Assembly (NCBI RefSeq): GCF_900103445.1
Contig: NZ_FNHS01000010.1
Coordinates: 62,001 to 126,000 of the forward strand
Length of the DNA stretch: 64,000 nucleotides
Reading direction: 5' to 3'
Source: Methylobacterium phyllostachyos
GTDB taxonomy: Bacteria > Pseudomonadota > Alphaproteobacteria > Rhizobiales > Beijerinckiaceae
Of this stretch, positions 43,410-55,699 are shown piece by piece (position 1 is the first letter of the stretch; every line of letters starts with the position of its first letter). Below the pieces are notes generated by a model. The model saw nothing but the letters and a program-made list of their open reading frames with translations, was not told where the DNA came from and ran no database searches. Both the position numbers and the translations under genes were made by a program.

Positions 43410-43835
43410 ATGGCGGACGCGGTGGGGACCGGCCTCTTCGACGTGGCGGCGCTGGCGGCGGCTCTGCCCGACAGCGCCCAGACGCTCCTGGTCGACACCT
43501 ACCTGACCGACCGGGAGGCGGCGAGCGCCCGGGTGTTCCGGGTCTATCGCCCGACCCCGCCGCACTATCACGCCACCTGCGACGAGTACCTCTACTGCCT
43601 GTCGGGCCGGGGCCGGGTCTGGCTGGGCGATCCGGCCGCCGAGACGGCGTTCGGCCCCGGCCAGCTCCTGTTCTTCGAGAAGGGCACCGTCCACGCGATG
43701 CCGGCGCTCGAGCCCGGGGATCCGGTGGTGTTCCTGTCGATCGACACGCCCCGGCGGGCGCCGACCGACATCATCTTCGTGAACCCGGAGGACGGCACGC
43801 CCGCCACCTTCATGGCGCGCAACGCGGAGGGGTGA
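43410..43835 (+). CDS. Cupin-domain protein
   Basis: 141 residues from the ATG at 43410, preceded by GAGGAGG; an in-frame TTG at 43389 is unlikely. A single conserved beta-barrel is seen with the two cupin motifs PPHYHATCDEYLYCLSGRG and PGQLLFFEKGTVHAMPAL, which supply His/Glu metal ligands. The function could be a small isomerase, dioxygenase or sugar-binding protein. It is likely co-transcribed with the preceding oxidoreductase gene (10-bp gap), perhaps in the same electrophile response. Confidence 0.88.
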   Translation: MADAVGTGLFDVAALAAALPDSAQTLLVDTYLTDREAASARVFRVYRPTPPHYHATCDEYLYCLSGRGRVWLGDPAAETAFGPGQLLFFEKGTVHAMPALEPGDPVVFLSIDTPRRAPTDIIFVNPEDGTPATFMARNAEG

Positions 43836-43850
43836 GCTTCGAGGATCCCG

Positions 43851-43972
43851 GGGGTTCCCAAAGGGCTTCGCCCTTTGGCGGGTGCTCAGGGCGGAGCCCT
43901 GAGATCTTCGGCCCTGAGGTGTTTCCCAGGGCTCTGCCCTGGACCCGCGAAAGGTCCCGACCTTTCGAAACC
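43851..43972. repeat. Intergenic multi-hairpin repeat, copy 8
   Basis: Reverse orientation: GGGGTTCCCAAAGGGCttcGC at the left, CTCAGGGCggaGCCCTGAG, CCAGGGCtctGCCCTGG and CGAAAGGTcccgACCTTTCG, ending GAAACC. It lies between the cupin gene and the end of the MFS gene, which converge on it. Confidence 0.9.
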
Positions 43973-43991
43973 ATGACGTGGGATCAGGCGC

Positions 43992-45169
43992 TCAGACCCG
44001 CAGGGAGCGCCCGGCCGCCGCCACGCCGACCAGCAGGGCCGCCACGATCAGGAAGGCGGCCGGCAGGCCGAGCGCCTGCGCCACGAAGCCGATCAGGGCC
44101 GGACCCGCCAGCACCCCGGCATAGCCCAGCGTCGTGACCGCCGGCACCGCTACGCGCGCGGGCATCGCGGTCTGGCGGCCCGCCGCGGTGAACAGGACCG
44201 GGACGATGTTGGCGCAGCCCGCCCCGACCAGGGCATAGCCGGTGAGCGCCGCCTCCCAGGCCGGGACGACCACCGAGAGCGCGAGCCCCGCGGCCGCCAG
44301 CAGGCCGCCGAGGACCACCACCCGCCCCCGGCCGAGCCGGGCCACGATCGCATCCCCCCCGAGCCGGCCGGCCGTCATGGTGACCGAGAAGGCCGCGTAG
44401 CCGAGCGCTGCCCAGGCCGGATCGAGCCCGCGCTGCTGGATCAGGAACACGGCGCTCCAGTCGAGGGCCGAGCCCTCGGTGAGGAACACCACGCAGCAGA
44501 GCAGCCCGAGCCCAAGCACCGGACCCCGGGGCAGCGCGAAGGCGGGACCCTCGCTCCCCCTCCCCGCTCTGCCCGCAGGATGCCGGGCCAGGCCGCCGCG
44601 AACAGAGCCGCGATGCCACCGACCAGCAGCAGCACGCTCCCGCCCGCCCCGAGCCCGGCGGCCAGCAGGGCGCTGGCGATCAGCGCCCCCAGGATGCAGC
44701 CCAGGCTGTAGAGGCCGTGGAAGCCCGACATCATCGGCCGTCCACCGGCGCGCTCCACCGCGACGGCCTGCAGGTTCATGACGCAATCCACCGCCCCCAT
44801 CCCGGCCCCGAACAGCAGGAGCGCCCCGGTGAGCGGGACGAGCCCGGAGGCCAGGGCCAGCACCGGCAGGGCGAGGCCGAGCGCCAGCGTTCCGGCGAGC
44901 AGGACCGGCCGGTATCCGAGCCGCGCGGCCGCCGCCCCGGCGCTCGGCATCGCCAGGAGCGAGCCGATCCCGAAGGTGAGGAGCAGCAGGCCGAGCCCGG
45001 CCTCATTGAGGCCGGCGCGATCCTTCACCAGCGGCACCAGCGGCGCCCAGGTGGCGTTGGCGATCCCGACGATCAGGAACAGCAGCCGCGTGGACAGGCG
45101 CTGCCGGGCTGCGGTGCGGTCATCGGACCCGCTGAGGGCGGCCGGATCGGTCGCGTCGAGCGTTGGCAT
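43992..45169 (-). pseudogene. MFS transporter with a frameshift
   Basis: Two overlapping frames together encode one 12-span major facilitator of about 390 residues, fucose-permease/YfcJ-like. The first half (ATG at 45167-45169) ends its MFS similarity at AAAWPGILRAERGG. The second half continues in the -1 frame with GPAFALPRGPVLGLGLL through to AAGRSLRV. The switch is at a C-run on the plus strand (44555-44566, CTCCCCCTCCCC), in the loop between helices 6 and 7. A one-base deletion in a homopolymer explains it. Sequencing error, phase variation or -1 slippage are alternatives. The substrate is unknown. Confidence 0.8.
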
Positions 45170-45226
45170 CAGCACCTGTTGATGGAGTCGCGTCTCGGGG
45201 GTGAGGCGGCGCAGCGAAAGCCTGCG

Positions 45227-45517
45227 CTACAGGTCGAGCCCCCTCACGCTGCGGCCGTGGATGATGGCCAGGATCAGGACACCGCCCTCCGCCGGCTCGT
45301 ACAGGATGACGTGCGCGGCGTAATCGTGTCGGTGCACGCCGGGCCGGATCGCGTCGGCCTTCCGGCCCATGCGGGGATTGTCGGCCAGGAGCCGGAAGAC
45401 GTGTTCCAGCCCGCCGGCATAGGCTTCCGTTTGGCGGATACCGAACTGCCGGTAGCCGGAGACCGCGATGTCGGACAGATCCGCTTCAGCCCGCGCCGTG
45501 AGGGTATAGTCACTCGT
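45227..45517 (-). CDS. parE: ParE/RelE-type toxin with ACG in place of ATG
   Basis: 96 residues if read from ACG at 45515-45517; no ATG, GTG or TTG is available until mid-gene. The product (SDYTLTARAEADLSDIAVSG, then MGRKADAIRPGVHRHDYAAH and VLILAIIHGRSVRGLDL) is a full-length ParE toxin of the gyrase-inhibiting RelE/ParE fold. It overlaps the antitoxin stop by 8 nt. Related genes begin Met-Ser-Asp-Tyr; here the Met codon reads ACG, a change that is silent in the overlapping antitoxin (Asn AAC for AAT). The toxin may be off or weakly translated. Confidence 0.82.
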   Translation of the reverse strand, partial: TSDYTLTARAEADLSDIAVSGYRQFGIRQTEAYAGGLEHVFRLLADNPRMGRKADAIRPGVHRHDYAAHVILYEPAEGGVLILAIIHGRSVRGLDL

Positions 45518-45773
45518 TCAGCGGTTGATCGGACTGCGCGTGCTTCCTGGCCCGGGCGAGGATCTCGGGGACCTTGCGGCGGCTCGGTTCTCCGGCGCGG
45601 GCCTCGTCGACGATTCGGCGCAGATCCTCGAGCGTCAGTTCTGTCTGGGCGCGCCGCTCGCGGTCACGGCGCACGAGGTCGCGGACGTAATCGCTCGTGC
45701 TGGCATAATCGCCCTGTCTGATCTGCGCCTCGATCCACCCCTTCATCGGGTCGGGCAAGGAAATGGTCGCCAT
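45510..45773 (-). CDS. parD: ParD-type antitoxin
   Basis: 87 residues from the ATG at 45771-45773. The N-terminal ribbon-helix-helix MATISLPDPMKGWIEAQIRQ, then YASTSDYVRDLVRRDRER, binds DNA and represses the operon. The C-terminal part wraps the toxin. It lies upstream of and overlaps the ParE gene, the normal order. The operon promoter should be just upstream of 45773, facing away from uvrA. Confidence 0.92.
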   Translation of the reverse strand: MATISLPDPMKGWIEAQIRQGDYASTSDYVRDLVRRDRERRAQTELTLEDLRRIVDEARAGEPSRRKVPEILARARKHAQSDQPLNE

Positions 45774-46033
45774 CGGGCCTCCATCGTCCGCCCGGAAGAA
45801 TCACGCGTCCGAGGATAAGCCTTTTTCACAAACTCTCTTAGAGGCCGGGGCTTCGATGATGCCACCCGCATCGCCGCCGCACGGAGCGGTTGCCGCCGTA
45901 CGCGTTTCGTTCTAGCAAGGGCGGCGCATGACGGGCCTGCGTCCCGCCGGCCGCATCTTGCCGTGGGCCCCCTCGGGCTCGACATGAGCCGGAGCGGCGG
46001 CTGGCCCGCGCGCGAATCCGTCCGACTTCGTCG

Positions 46034-49186
<3,153 letters not shown>

Positions 49187-49702
49187 CCGGATAGGCGCCG
49201 GTCCGACGCGGCAGTTTTTGCCGGGTTCCCGATCGGGACCGGTCGCCACGGGCGGTGATTCGAGCCGTCGCCCCGCCCTCCACCCCGGCGCGGGCCCGAC
49301 CGGACGCCGATTTGAGGCCGTTCCGGATCGCTCTGCCCCGGCCGGCCTCCTGCCCAATCCTGCACCGGGGCTTGCCGGATTCTCCCGGGATCCGCGGCGA
49401 CAACAGCTTGACCGTTCAACGATATTTTGCCGGAGACGACCTTCGGAACCCATCCTGTGGACAGTGTTGCATCGCCGCAAAAATGCGGCTTTTGGGCAAC
49501 GGTTGGGCTGGTTCTGGCAATTCAGCGAGCATTCCACTGTCTTTCCGAGGGTCTCTGTAGAATAGTCGCAGACGTTGAGACGGGCAGGCTCCGTGGGGGC
49601 GCTCGACACATCCGAAGCCGGCAGCCGCACTGGGCGAGCAGACCGGCAGGGAAGTGCCGAATGCGGGACGGATGCCTTGGGACCTTGGGAAGGAATGAAA
49701 AA
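49187..49702. other. Region upstream of the outer-membrane protein gene
   Basis: 516 bp without a convincing gene. A small hairpin GCCGCaaaaatGCGGC followed by TTTT lies at 49474-49493 and could end uvrA transcription or a leader RNA. The long 5' region and the strong terminator after the next gene suggest a highly expressed single gene. No riboswitch was recognised. Confidence 0.45.
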
Positions 49703-50683
49703 ATGATGAAGAACTGGCTCGCGGCCGGATCGGTCGCGCTCACGGTCGGCATGACCTCGACGATCGCGCAGGCGCAGACCACGACCGTTCCGGGCGAGCA
49801 GGTCGGTCTCGCCGTCGGCGCCCCGCTGCCGGAGGGCATCTACGCCATCAACACGTTCACCTACCGCCGCACCGACGGCCGGAACGATCCCGATACGGCC
49901 GTCAACATCCCGGTCCTCGTGTGGTCGACCCCGCTGGTGCCGTTCGGCGGTCGCATCGAGCTGCTCGTGGCGCCCCCGACCGTGTTCGCCTTCACCCGCA
50001 ACCCGGCCGGCGTGCGCAACAAGGACATCTCGATCAACGTCGGCACCTTCGTCGGCGGCATCTGGGCCTTCGATCTCGGCAGCAACTTCGGCGTCAGCTT
50101 GCTCGGCGGCGTGTACCTGAACGACCTCAACGGCGACCGCGGCTCGATCATCACGGCGAACGGTACGACGGCCACCCCGGTCCTGCCGCAGCTCTCCTCC
50201 AACACCTACCGCTTCGGCGTCGCCGGCAGCTACACCGGTGACGGCTGGAACATCACCGGCAACCTGACCGCCAACATCTACGACTCGCCCGGCCGCTTCG
50301 GTGGTCCGGTCGGTGCGGCCCTCGGCCCGTTCTACCTCTCGAACGCCCTGAACTTCGACATCACCGCGACGAAGAAGTTCGGCAACTTCGAGATCGGCCC
50401 GGTCGCCTACGGCACGTATAACTTCGACATCAGCCAGTACAGCGCGGCAGCCGGCAACCGCGGTCGCTTCGCCATCGGCGGCCTCATCGGCTACGACTTC
50501 AAGATCTTCACCGTCCAGGCCTACGTCGCCCGCGACGTCGTGACCGGCGCGCAGTTCACCAACGCGTTCGGCCGCACCCGCAGCGACTACTCCACCGACG
50601 GCTGGATCCGGTTCATCGTGCCGCTCTACTCGCCGGCCCCCGCCGCTTCGCCGGTCCCGGCGCCGCTGGTCCGCAAGTACTGA
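49703..50683 (+). CDS. Outer-membrane beta-barrel transporter-like protein
   Basis: 326 residues from the ATG at 49703. The signal peptide (NWLAAGSVALTVGMTSTIAQ) ends at AQA. The rest shows alternating strands with aromatic girdles (GIYAINTFTYRRTDGRND, FGVSLLGGVYLNDLNGDRG, IGPVAYGTYNFDIS) and ends in Tyr. It resembles the SphA/phenol-MetA-degradation transporter family of porin-like proteins. The likely role is uptake of a small, perhaps hydrophobic, substrate. It is a monocistronic gene with a strong terminator after it. Confidence 0.85.
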   Translation: MMKNWLAAGSVALTVGMTSTIAQAQTTTVPGEQVGLAVGAPLPEGIYAINTFTYRRTDGRNDPDTAVNIPVLVWSTPLVPFGGRIELLVAPPTVFAFTRNPAGVRNKDISINVGTFVGGIWAFDLGSNFGVSLLGGVYLNDLNGDRGSIITANGTTATPVLPQLSSNTYRFGVAGSYTGDGWNITGNLTANIYDSPGRFGGPVGAALGPFYLSNALNFDITATKKFGNFEIGPVAYGTYNFDISQYSAAAGNRGRFAIGGLIGYDFKIFTVQAYVARDVVTGAQFTNAFGRTRSDYSTDGWIRFIVPLYSPAPAASPVPAPLVRKY

Positions 50684-50730
50684 GACGCGCAAACCCGCTC
50701 CCCGCTGCGCGGGGACCGGACAGCTGCGAT

Positions 50731-50768
50731 GGACCGCCCGGCCCCGGCCGGGCGGTCCTCTTCGTTTT
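50731..50768 (+). terminator. Rho-independent terminator after the outer-membrane gene
   Basis: Perfect stem GGACCGCCCGGCC with GGCCGGGCGGTCC, followed by a T-rich tail (TCTTCGTTTT). It is 47 nt after the stop codon at 50683. Confidence 0.9.
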
Positions 50769-50900
50769 CACCCCTGCGGCAATGGTGTGCGGGCGGCCCC
50801 TCATGGGTGTCGCGCGCCGCGCGGACATCCTATCTTGTCCTCTTCGGGCATCCGGTTCCGGCAGGGTGCGGACGCGCGCAAGGATTCGCGAAGGACTCTC

Positions 50901-51875
50901 ATGGCGACGCAGGGCGAGTGGAAGATCCCCGCGCAGGCCCAGCCGCGGCCCGCGGATTACGGCTACGATCTCGACCGGGCGCTCTCGGCGGTGCTGGCCC
51001 TGTCGACCCGGGTGCCCGACGGCGCCTTCACGGCCGAGACGCTGGGCACGGAGCGCGCCGGCAACGGCGTGGTGATCCGGGAGGACGGCCTCGTGCTCAC
51101 CATCGGCTACCTCGTCACCGAGGCCGAGAGCGTCTGGCTCACCACCCGGGACGGCCGCTCGGTGCCCGGCCACGTCCTCGGCTTCGACGCCGCCACCGGC
51201 TTCGGCCTCGTCCAGGCGCTCGGCGACCTCGGCGTGCCGGCCCTGCCGCTCGGCCGTTCGGCCGGGTTGCGGACCGGCGACCGGGCGGTTCTGGCGGGGG
51301 CGGGCGGGCGCCAGCGCTGCGTCGCCGTCGAGGTGGTCGCCCGGCAGGAATTCGCGGGCTACTGGGAATACGTCCTGGACGAGGCGCTGTTCACGTCCCC
51401 CGCGCACCCGCACTGGGGCGGCACCGCGCTGATCGGCCCGCAGGGCGAACTGCTCGGCATCGGCTCGCTGCAACTGCAACAGGGCGGCTCCGGCAGCGCG
51501 CGTCCGATCAACATGGTGGTGCCCATCGACCTGTTGCCGCCGATCCTCGACGATCTCGCAACCCGCGGGCGGGCGAACCGGCCGCCGCGTCCCTGGCTCG
51601 GCCTCTACGCCACCGAGAGCGAGGAGGGCATCGTCGTGATGGGGCTGGCCGATGGCGGCCCGGCCGAGACCGGCGGCCTCCAGGCCGGCGACGTGATCGA
51701 GGCGGTGGCCGGCGAGCCCATGGCGGATCTCGCCGCCCTGTTCCGCAGCGTCTGGGCGCTCGGCGAGGCGGGGGTGCGCGTGCCGCTCACCATCCGCCGC
51801 GATGGCCGCGGCGTGAAGCTCGCTCTGGTCTCCGCCGACCGGGAGCGGTTCCTGCGCGCGCCCTCGCTGCATTGA
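50901..51875 (+). CDS. HtrA/DegP-like protein lacking catalytic residues, with PDZ domain
   Basis: 324 residues from the ATG at 50901. The trypsin-like double barrel (about 30-225) and a PDZ domain (about 235-320, VVMGLADGGPAETGGLQAGD) follow the HtrA plan. The His position is Tyr70 (VLTIGYLV), the Asp position is Gly100 (DAATGFGLV) and the Ser position is Trp172 (HPHWGGTAL). All three catalytic residues are thus replaced. No signal peptide or membrane span is present, so it is likely cytoplasmic, unlike HtrA. It may act as a chaperone, scaffold or regulator. Confidence 0.85.
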   Translation: MATQGEWKIPAQAQPRPADYGYDLDRALSAVLALSTRVPDGAFTAETLGTERAGNGVVIREDGLVLTIGYLVTEAESVWLTTRDGRSVPGHVLGFDAATGFGLVQALGDLGVPALPLGRSAGLRTGDRAVLAGAGGRQRCVAVEVVARQEFAGYWEYVLDEALFTSPAHPHWGGTALIGPQGELLGIGSLQLQQGGSGSARPINMVVPIDLLPPILDDLATRGRANRPPRPWLGLYATESEEGIVVMGLADGGPAETGGLQAGDVIEAVAGEPMADLAALFRSVWALGEAGVRVPLTIRRDGRGVKLALVSADRERFLRAPSLH

Positions 51876-52044
51876 CGGCGCGGAAAGCCGCGGCCGTGAA
51901 ACCGCGGCTTTCCGCGCCGCGTTGCCCGAAGGCCGCTGCAAGCCTGTACCCGATACAACCTCTGGCTCAGCATCGGTTCAGGCAGCGGAGCCGAATCTCT
52001 TTCGACCGGCTGCCGATCGCCGGAGGACGAGAGGAGATCCAGTC

Positions 52045-52311
52045 ATGACGCTTCTGAGCGCACCGCGCGCAAAGGCGCTCGTTATGGCCGCCGCGATCGC
52101 CGGCGGCCTCGGGCTCGCCGGTTCCGCCCAGGCGGCCGGGGGCTGCGGCCCCGGCTTCCATCCCAATCCCTGGGGCCTCTGCCGCCCGAACTGGGGACCC
52201 CGCCCCTACGGCTACTGGCGCAGGCCGGTCTATTACGGCGGCTACGGCTATGTCCGGTCGCGGCCCTATTACCGCCCCTACGGCTTTTACGGTCCGCGCC
52301 CGTTCTACTGA
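52045..52311 (+). CDS. Small secreted Gly/Tyr/Pro-rich protein
   Basis: 88 residues from the ATG at 52045, with GAGGAGATCC upstream. The signal peptide (ALVMAAAIAGGLGLAGSAQA) is followed by GCGPGFHPNPWGLCRPNWG, with two Cys, and a Tyr/Arg/Gly/Pro-rich tail. Proteins with the GCGxGxHxNxxGxCxPN start are frequent in Methylobacterium-like genomes and are of unknown function, possibly surface-associated. A hairpin terminator follows. Confidence 0.8.
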   Translation: MTLLSAPRAKALVMAAAIAGGLGLAGSAQAAGGCGPGFHPNPWGLCRPNWGPRPYGYWRRPVYYGGYGYVRSRPYYRPYGFYGPRPFY

Positions 52312-52340
52312 GGCACGCCCGGAGCGATATCCCGACAGGC

Positions 52341-52371
52341 AGGGCGCCCCACCGGCAGGTGGGGCGCCCTT
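52341..52371 (+). terminator. Strong hairpin after the Gly/Tyr-rich protein gene
   Basis: AGGGCGCCCCACC pairs with GGTGGGGCGCCCT around a GGCA loop. The following bases (TCGCATG) are not T-rich, so termination efficiency is uncertain, but the stem is perfect over 13 bp. Confidence 0.75.
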
Positions 52372-52583
52372 CGCATGTGCGGCAGGCGTCATATGCGCCT
52401 AAAGAATGACCATTCGTAAAGCTTGCCGAGATCTTAAGCGGGTCATGCGATAGCCGCAGGTCTGATGCTTGACCTTTCGACTCCTGCTGCGCCGCAGCGG
52501 GCTTATATGTGCGTTGCACCAACAAGAGGCATCGATGCGCAAGGAAGCGCCGTCGTTTGCCCAAGCAGAGGTCAAAGTACATC

Positions 52584-52730
52584 ATGTCCGCCGCCCGTAG
52601 CGTCCTGAGCCGCGTCCGCGCCTATCTCCGGTACCGCGACACGGTCACCCAGCTGTCCCGCCTCTCGGATCGCGACCTGGCCGATCTCGGCATCAACCGC
52701 AGCGAGATCCGCGGCATCGCCCGCGTCTGA
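52584..52730 (+). CDS. DUF1127 (YjiS-like) small protein
   Basis: 48 residues from the ATG at 52584. The DUF1127 signature is complete: [20 protein letters not shown] and [11 protein letters not shown]. In Agrobacterium and Rhodobacter such short Arg-rich proteins affect RNA turnover and phosphate or carbon responses, possibly by binding RNA. It is monocistronic, with a terminator right after the stop. Confidence 0.9.
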   Translation: MSAARSVLSRVRAYLRYRDTVTQLSRLSDRDLADLGINRSEIRGIARV

Positions 52731-52761
52731 TCCCCGACCGCGCGTTTCACGAGACCCCATC

Positions 52762-52799
52762 GAAGGACCGTCGCCCGTTGATCCGGGCGGCGGTCCTTC
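52762..52799 (+). terminator. Rho-independent terminator directly before trmFO
   Basis: GAAGGACCGtCGCCCG pairs with CGGGCGGCGGTCCTTC around a TTGATC loop, followed by CTATTCTT. It is 14 nt upstream of the trmFO ATG, so trmFO must be read through it or have a promoter overlapping it. It could also limit trmFO expression. Confidence 0.85.
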
Positions 52800-52812
52800 G
52801 CTATTCTTGGGC

Positions 52813-54234
52813 ATGACACAGACCATCCACATCGTCGGCGGCGGCCTCGCCGGGTCCGAGGCCGCCTGGCAGGTGGCCGAGGCCGGCCATCGCGCCGTCA
52901 TCCACGAGATGCGCCCGGTGCGCGGGACCGAGGCCCACCAGACGGACGGGCTGGCCGAACTCGTCTGCTCGAACTCCTTCCGGTCGGACGATCCCGAGGG
53001 CAACGCCGTCGGGCTGCTGCATCAGGAGATGCGCAGCCTTGGCTCGCTGATCATGCGGGCGGCCGATGCCAATCAGGTGCCGGCGGGCGGGGCGCTGGCG
53101 GTCGATCGCGAGGGTTTCTCCGTCGCGGTGACCCGGGCGCTGGAGCAGCACCCCAACGTCACCCTCGTCCGTGGCGAGGTCGCGGGGCTGCCGCCGGAGG
53201 ACTGGGGGTCCTGCATCGTCGCCACCGGTCCGCTGACCGCCCCGGCGCTGGCCGAGGGCATCCGCGGGCTGACCGGCGCCGAGTCCCTCGCCTTCTTCGA
53301 CGCCATCGCGCCGATCCTCCACCGCGACTCGATCGACATGGAGGTGGCGTGGTTCCAGTCGCGCTACGACAAGCCGGGCCCGGGCGGCACCGGGGCCGAC
53401 TATCTCAACTGCCCGATGACGCGTGAGCAGTACGAGGCCTTCGTGGACGCCCTGGTGACGGGTGAGAAGATCGGGTTCAAGCAGTGGGAGGGCACGCCCT
53501 ATTTCGACGGCTGCCTGCCCATCGAGGTGATGGCCGAGCGCGGGCCCGAGACCCTGCGCCACGGCCCGATGAAGCCCGTGGGCCTCACCAACCCGCGCGA
53601 CCCGCTGGTCAAGCCCTGCGCGATCGTCCAGCTGCGCCAGGACAACGCGCTCGGCACGCTCTACAACATGGTGGGCTTCCAGACGAAGCTGACCTACGCC
53701 GAGCAGGTGCGGATCTTCCGCACGATCCCCGGCCTGGAGCGGGCCGAGTTCGCCCGCTTGGGTGGCCTGCACCGGAACACCTATCTCGACAGCCCGCGCC
53801 TCCTCGACGCCACGCTCCGGCTGAGGGCCCGTCCAGCCTTGCGCTTCGCCGGCCAGATCACCGGCTGCGAGGGCTACGTGGAGAGCGCGGCCGTCGGGCT
53901 GATGGCCGGCCGCTTCGCGGTGGCCGAGGCCGCGGGGCAGCCCCTCGCTCCCCTGCCCCAGACCACGGCGCTGGGCGCGCTGATCGCCCACATCACGGGC
54001 GGCCATGTCGAGGCGGACGGCGAGGCCAACGCCCCGCGCTCGTTCCAGCCGATGAACGTCAATTTCGGCCTGTTCCCGCCCCTGGCGCAGGCCCCGCGCA
54101 ACGAGACCGGCCGCCGCCTGCGCGGACCCGAGAAGGCGGTCCTCAAGAAGCGCGCGCTGACCGACCGGGCCCGGGCCGACCTCGCCGCCTGGATGGCGCA
54201 GCCGGCGGACCGGACGCCCGTCGCGGCCGAGTAG
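52813..54234 (+). CDS. trmFO: TrmFO, folate-dependent tRNA (uracil-5-)-methyltransferase
   Basis: 473 residues from the ATG at 52813. The FAD-binding start [20 protein letters not shown], then [20 protein letters not shown] and [20 protein letters not shown], is diagnostic. [20 protein letters not shown] and [19 protein letters not shown] are further family motifs. TrmFO makes the T-loop m5U54 with methylenetetrahydrofolate and FAD rather than S-adenosylmethionine. It stands alone, after a terminator and before repeat copy 9. Confidence 0.96.
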   Translation: MTQTIHIVGGGLAGSEAAWQVAEAGHRAVIHEMRPVRGTEAHQTDGLAELVCSNSFRSDDPEGNAVGLLHQEMRSLGSLIMRAADANQVPAGGALAVDREGFSVAVTRALEQHPNVTLVRGEVAGLPPEDWGSCIVATGPLTAPALAEGIRGLTGAESLAFFDAIAPILHRDSIDMEVAWFQSRYDKPGPGGTGADYLNCPMTREQYEAFVDALVTGEKIGFKQWEGTPYFDGCLPIEVMAERGPETLRHGPMKPVGLTNPRDPLVKPCAIVQLRQDNALGTLYNMVGFQTKLTYAEQVRIFRTIPGLERAEFARLGGLHRNTYLDSPRLLDATLRLRARPALRFAGQITGCEGYVESAAVGLMAGRFAVAEAAGQPLAPLPQTTALGALIAHITGGHVEADGEANAPRSFQPMNVNFGLFPPLAQAPRNETGRRLRGPEKAVLKKRALTDRARADLAAWMAQPADRTPVAAE

Positions 54235-54243
54235 CGCCAAGTC

Positions 54244-54368
54244 CCGGTTTCAAAAGGGCGAGCCCTTGTGCGGGTGCAGGGCAGAGCCCTGCTGGGCTTG
54301 GGCGAAGCCCAAGGGTCGGGGCCCTGCCCCGACACCCCGCCAAAGGGCTGCAAGCCCTTTGGAAACCC
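54244..54368. repeat. Intergenic multi-hairpin repeat, copy 9
   Basis: Opens CGGTTTCAAAAGGGCGAGCC and closes AAGCCCTTTGGAAACCC. Internal hairpins are GCAGGGCagaGCCCTGC, TTGGGCgaaGCCCAA, TCGGGGCcctGCCCCGA and CCAAAGGGCTgcaAGCCCTTTGG. It lies between trmFO and the M20 hydrolase gene. Confidence 0.9.
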
Positions 54369-54420
54369 GGACCTGCGCACGGGCCTTGCACGGTCCGGAC
54401 GCAAAGCCTCCGGGGACCTT

Positions 54421-55623
54421 ATGACCGAGATCGACACCCAGGCCTTTCTGGCCGACCTGTACGCATTGCGGGAGATCGGCCGGTTCCGCACCGGCGTCCA
54501 CCGCCCGACCTTCTCGGCCGACGACATGGAATCCCGCCGCTGGCTGATGGCCAAGCTGGAGGCCTGCGGGCTGGAGGCCTCCATCGACGGGATCGGCAAC
54601 GTGTTGGGGCGCCACCGCGGCCCCGGCCCGCATCTGCTGGTCGGCAGCCATATCGAGACCCAGAACGAGGCCGGCTGGCTCGACGGGGCGCTGGGGGTCG
54701 TGGCCGGCGTGGCGTTGGCCCGGGCCGGGCTGCCGGTCGATGTGGTCGCCTTCGCGGATGAGGAGGGGCATTTCTCCGGCGGCTTCCTGGGCAGCCGCTC
54801 GGCGGTCGGCGATCTCACCGAGGCCGAGATCGACGAGGCCCGCAACCGCACCGACGGCACGCCCCTGCGCGCGGCGCTCGCCACCGCCGGCCTCGCCGGC
54901 CTGCCCCGGATGCGGCTCGACCCGGGCCGCTACCGCGGCTTCCTGGAGATGCATATCGAGCAGGGCACGCAGCTCGAATCCGCCGGGCTGCATCTCGGGG
55001 TGGTGAGCGGCATCGTGGCGATCTGGCAGTTCCGGATCGTGTTCGACGGCAACCAGGACCATGCGGGCGGCACCACCATGGCGGAGCGCCGGGACGCGGG
55101 TCTCTCGGCGGTGCGCCTGCTCGCGGCGATCGACCGGGAGTTCCCAAAAGTCTGCGGCCCGCGCAGCACCTGGACCACGGGGCGGATCACCCTGGATCCC
55201 GGCGGCTACAGCATCATCCCGGGCCGGGCCGAGGTGTTCTTCCAGTTCCGCGACGTGGCGATGCCGGTTCTGGAGCGGATGGAGGCCTGCCTGGAGGCGC
55301 TGGTGCGCGAATCGAACCGGCGCGAGCGCTGCCCCGCCACGCTGACGGCCCTCTCCAAGGCGATCCCCGCCCCCTGCGACCCGGACCTGATGCGGGCCCT
55401 CTCGGAGGCCGCCGAGGCGGTCTGCCCGGGCGGCTGGCAGGTCATGCCCTCGGGGGCCGGCCACGACGCGCAGAACGTCGCCCAGATCCTGCCGGCCGCG
55501 ATGCTGTTCGTCCCCTCGATCGGCGGCATCAGCCACCACTGGGCGGAGGATACCAGCGACGCCGACTTGGTGCTGGGCGTGCGGGCGCTGGGCGCGGCAG
55601 CGGCCCGGGTGCTTGCCGGGTGA
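54421..55623 (+). CDS. M20 amidohydrolase (hydantoinase/carbamoylase family)
   Basis: 400 residues from the ATG at 54421. Metal-site motifs are GSHIETQNEAGWLDGALGV, FADEEGHFSGGFLGSRS and EMHIEQGTQLESAG; the lid domain has FDGNQDHAGGTTMAERRDAG; the last His is in SIGGISHHWAEDTS. Family members hydrolyse N-carbamoyl amino acids, allantoate or beta-ureidopropionate. The first motif has Glu where Asp is usual (HIET for HxDT), seen in a subgroup of uncertain substrate. A link to pyrimidine use by the rut genes 4 kb away is possible but unsupported. Confidence 0.9.
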   Translation: MTEIDTQAFLADLYALREIGRFRTGVHRPTFSADDMESRRWLMAKLEACGLEASIDGIGNVLGRHRGPGPHLLVGSHIETQNEAGWLDGALGVVAGVALARAGLPVDVVAFADEEGHFSGGFLGSRSAVGDLTEAEIDEARNRTDGTPLRAALATAGLAGLPRMRLDPGRYRGFLEMHIEQGTQLESAGLHLGVVSGIVAIWQFRIVFDGNQDHAGGTTMAERRDAGLSAVRLLAAIDREFPKVCGPRSTWTTGRITLDPGGYSIIPGRAEVFFQFRDVAMPVLERMEACLEALVRESNRRERCPATLTALSKAIPAPCDPDLMRALSEAAEAVCPGGWQVMPSGAGHDAQNVAQILPAAMLFVPSIGGISHHWAEDTSDADLVLGVRALGAAAARVLAG

Positions 55624-55699
55624 GGTGGCCGACCGCAACCGGCTGTGCAACGCCCGCACGGTTCAAGCCGTTAGCTTCGGTCGGTGTCGGAGCGCGGTC

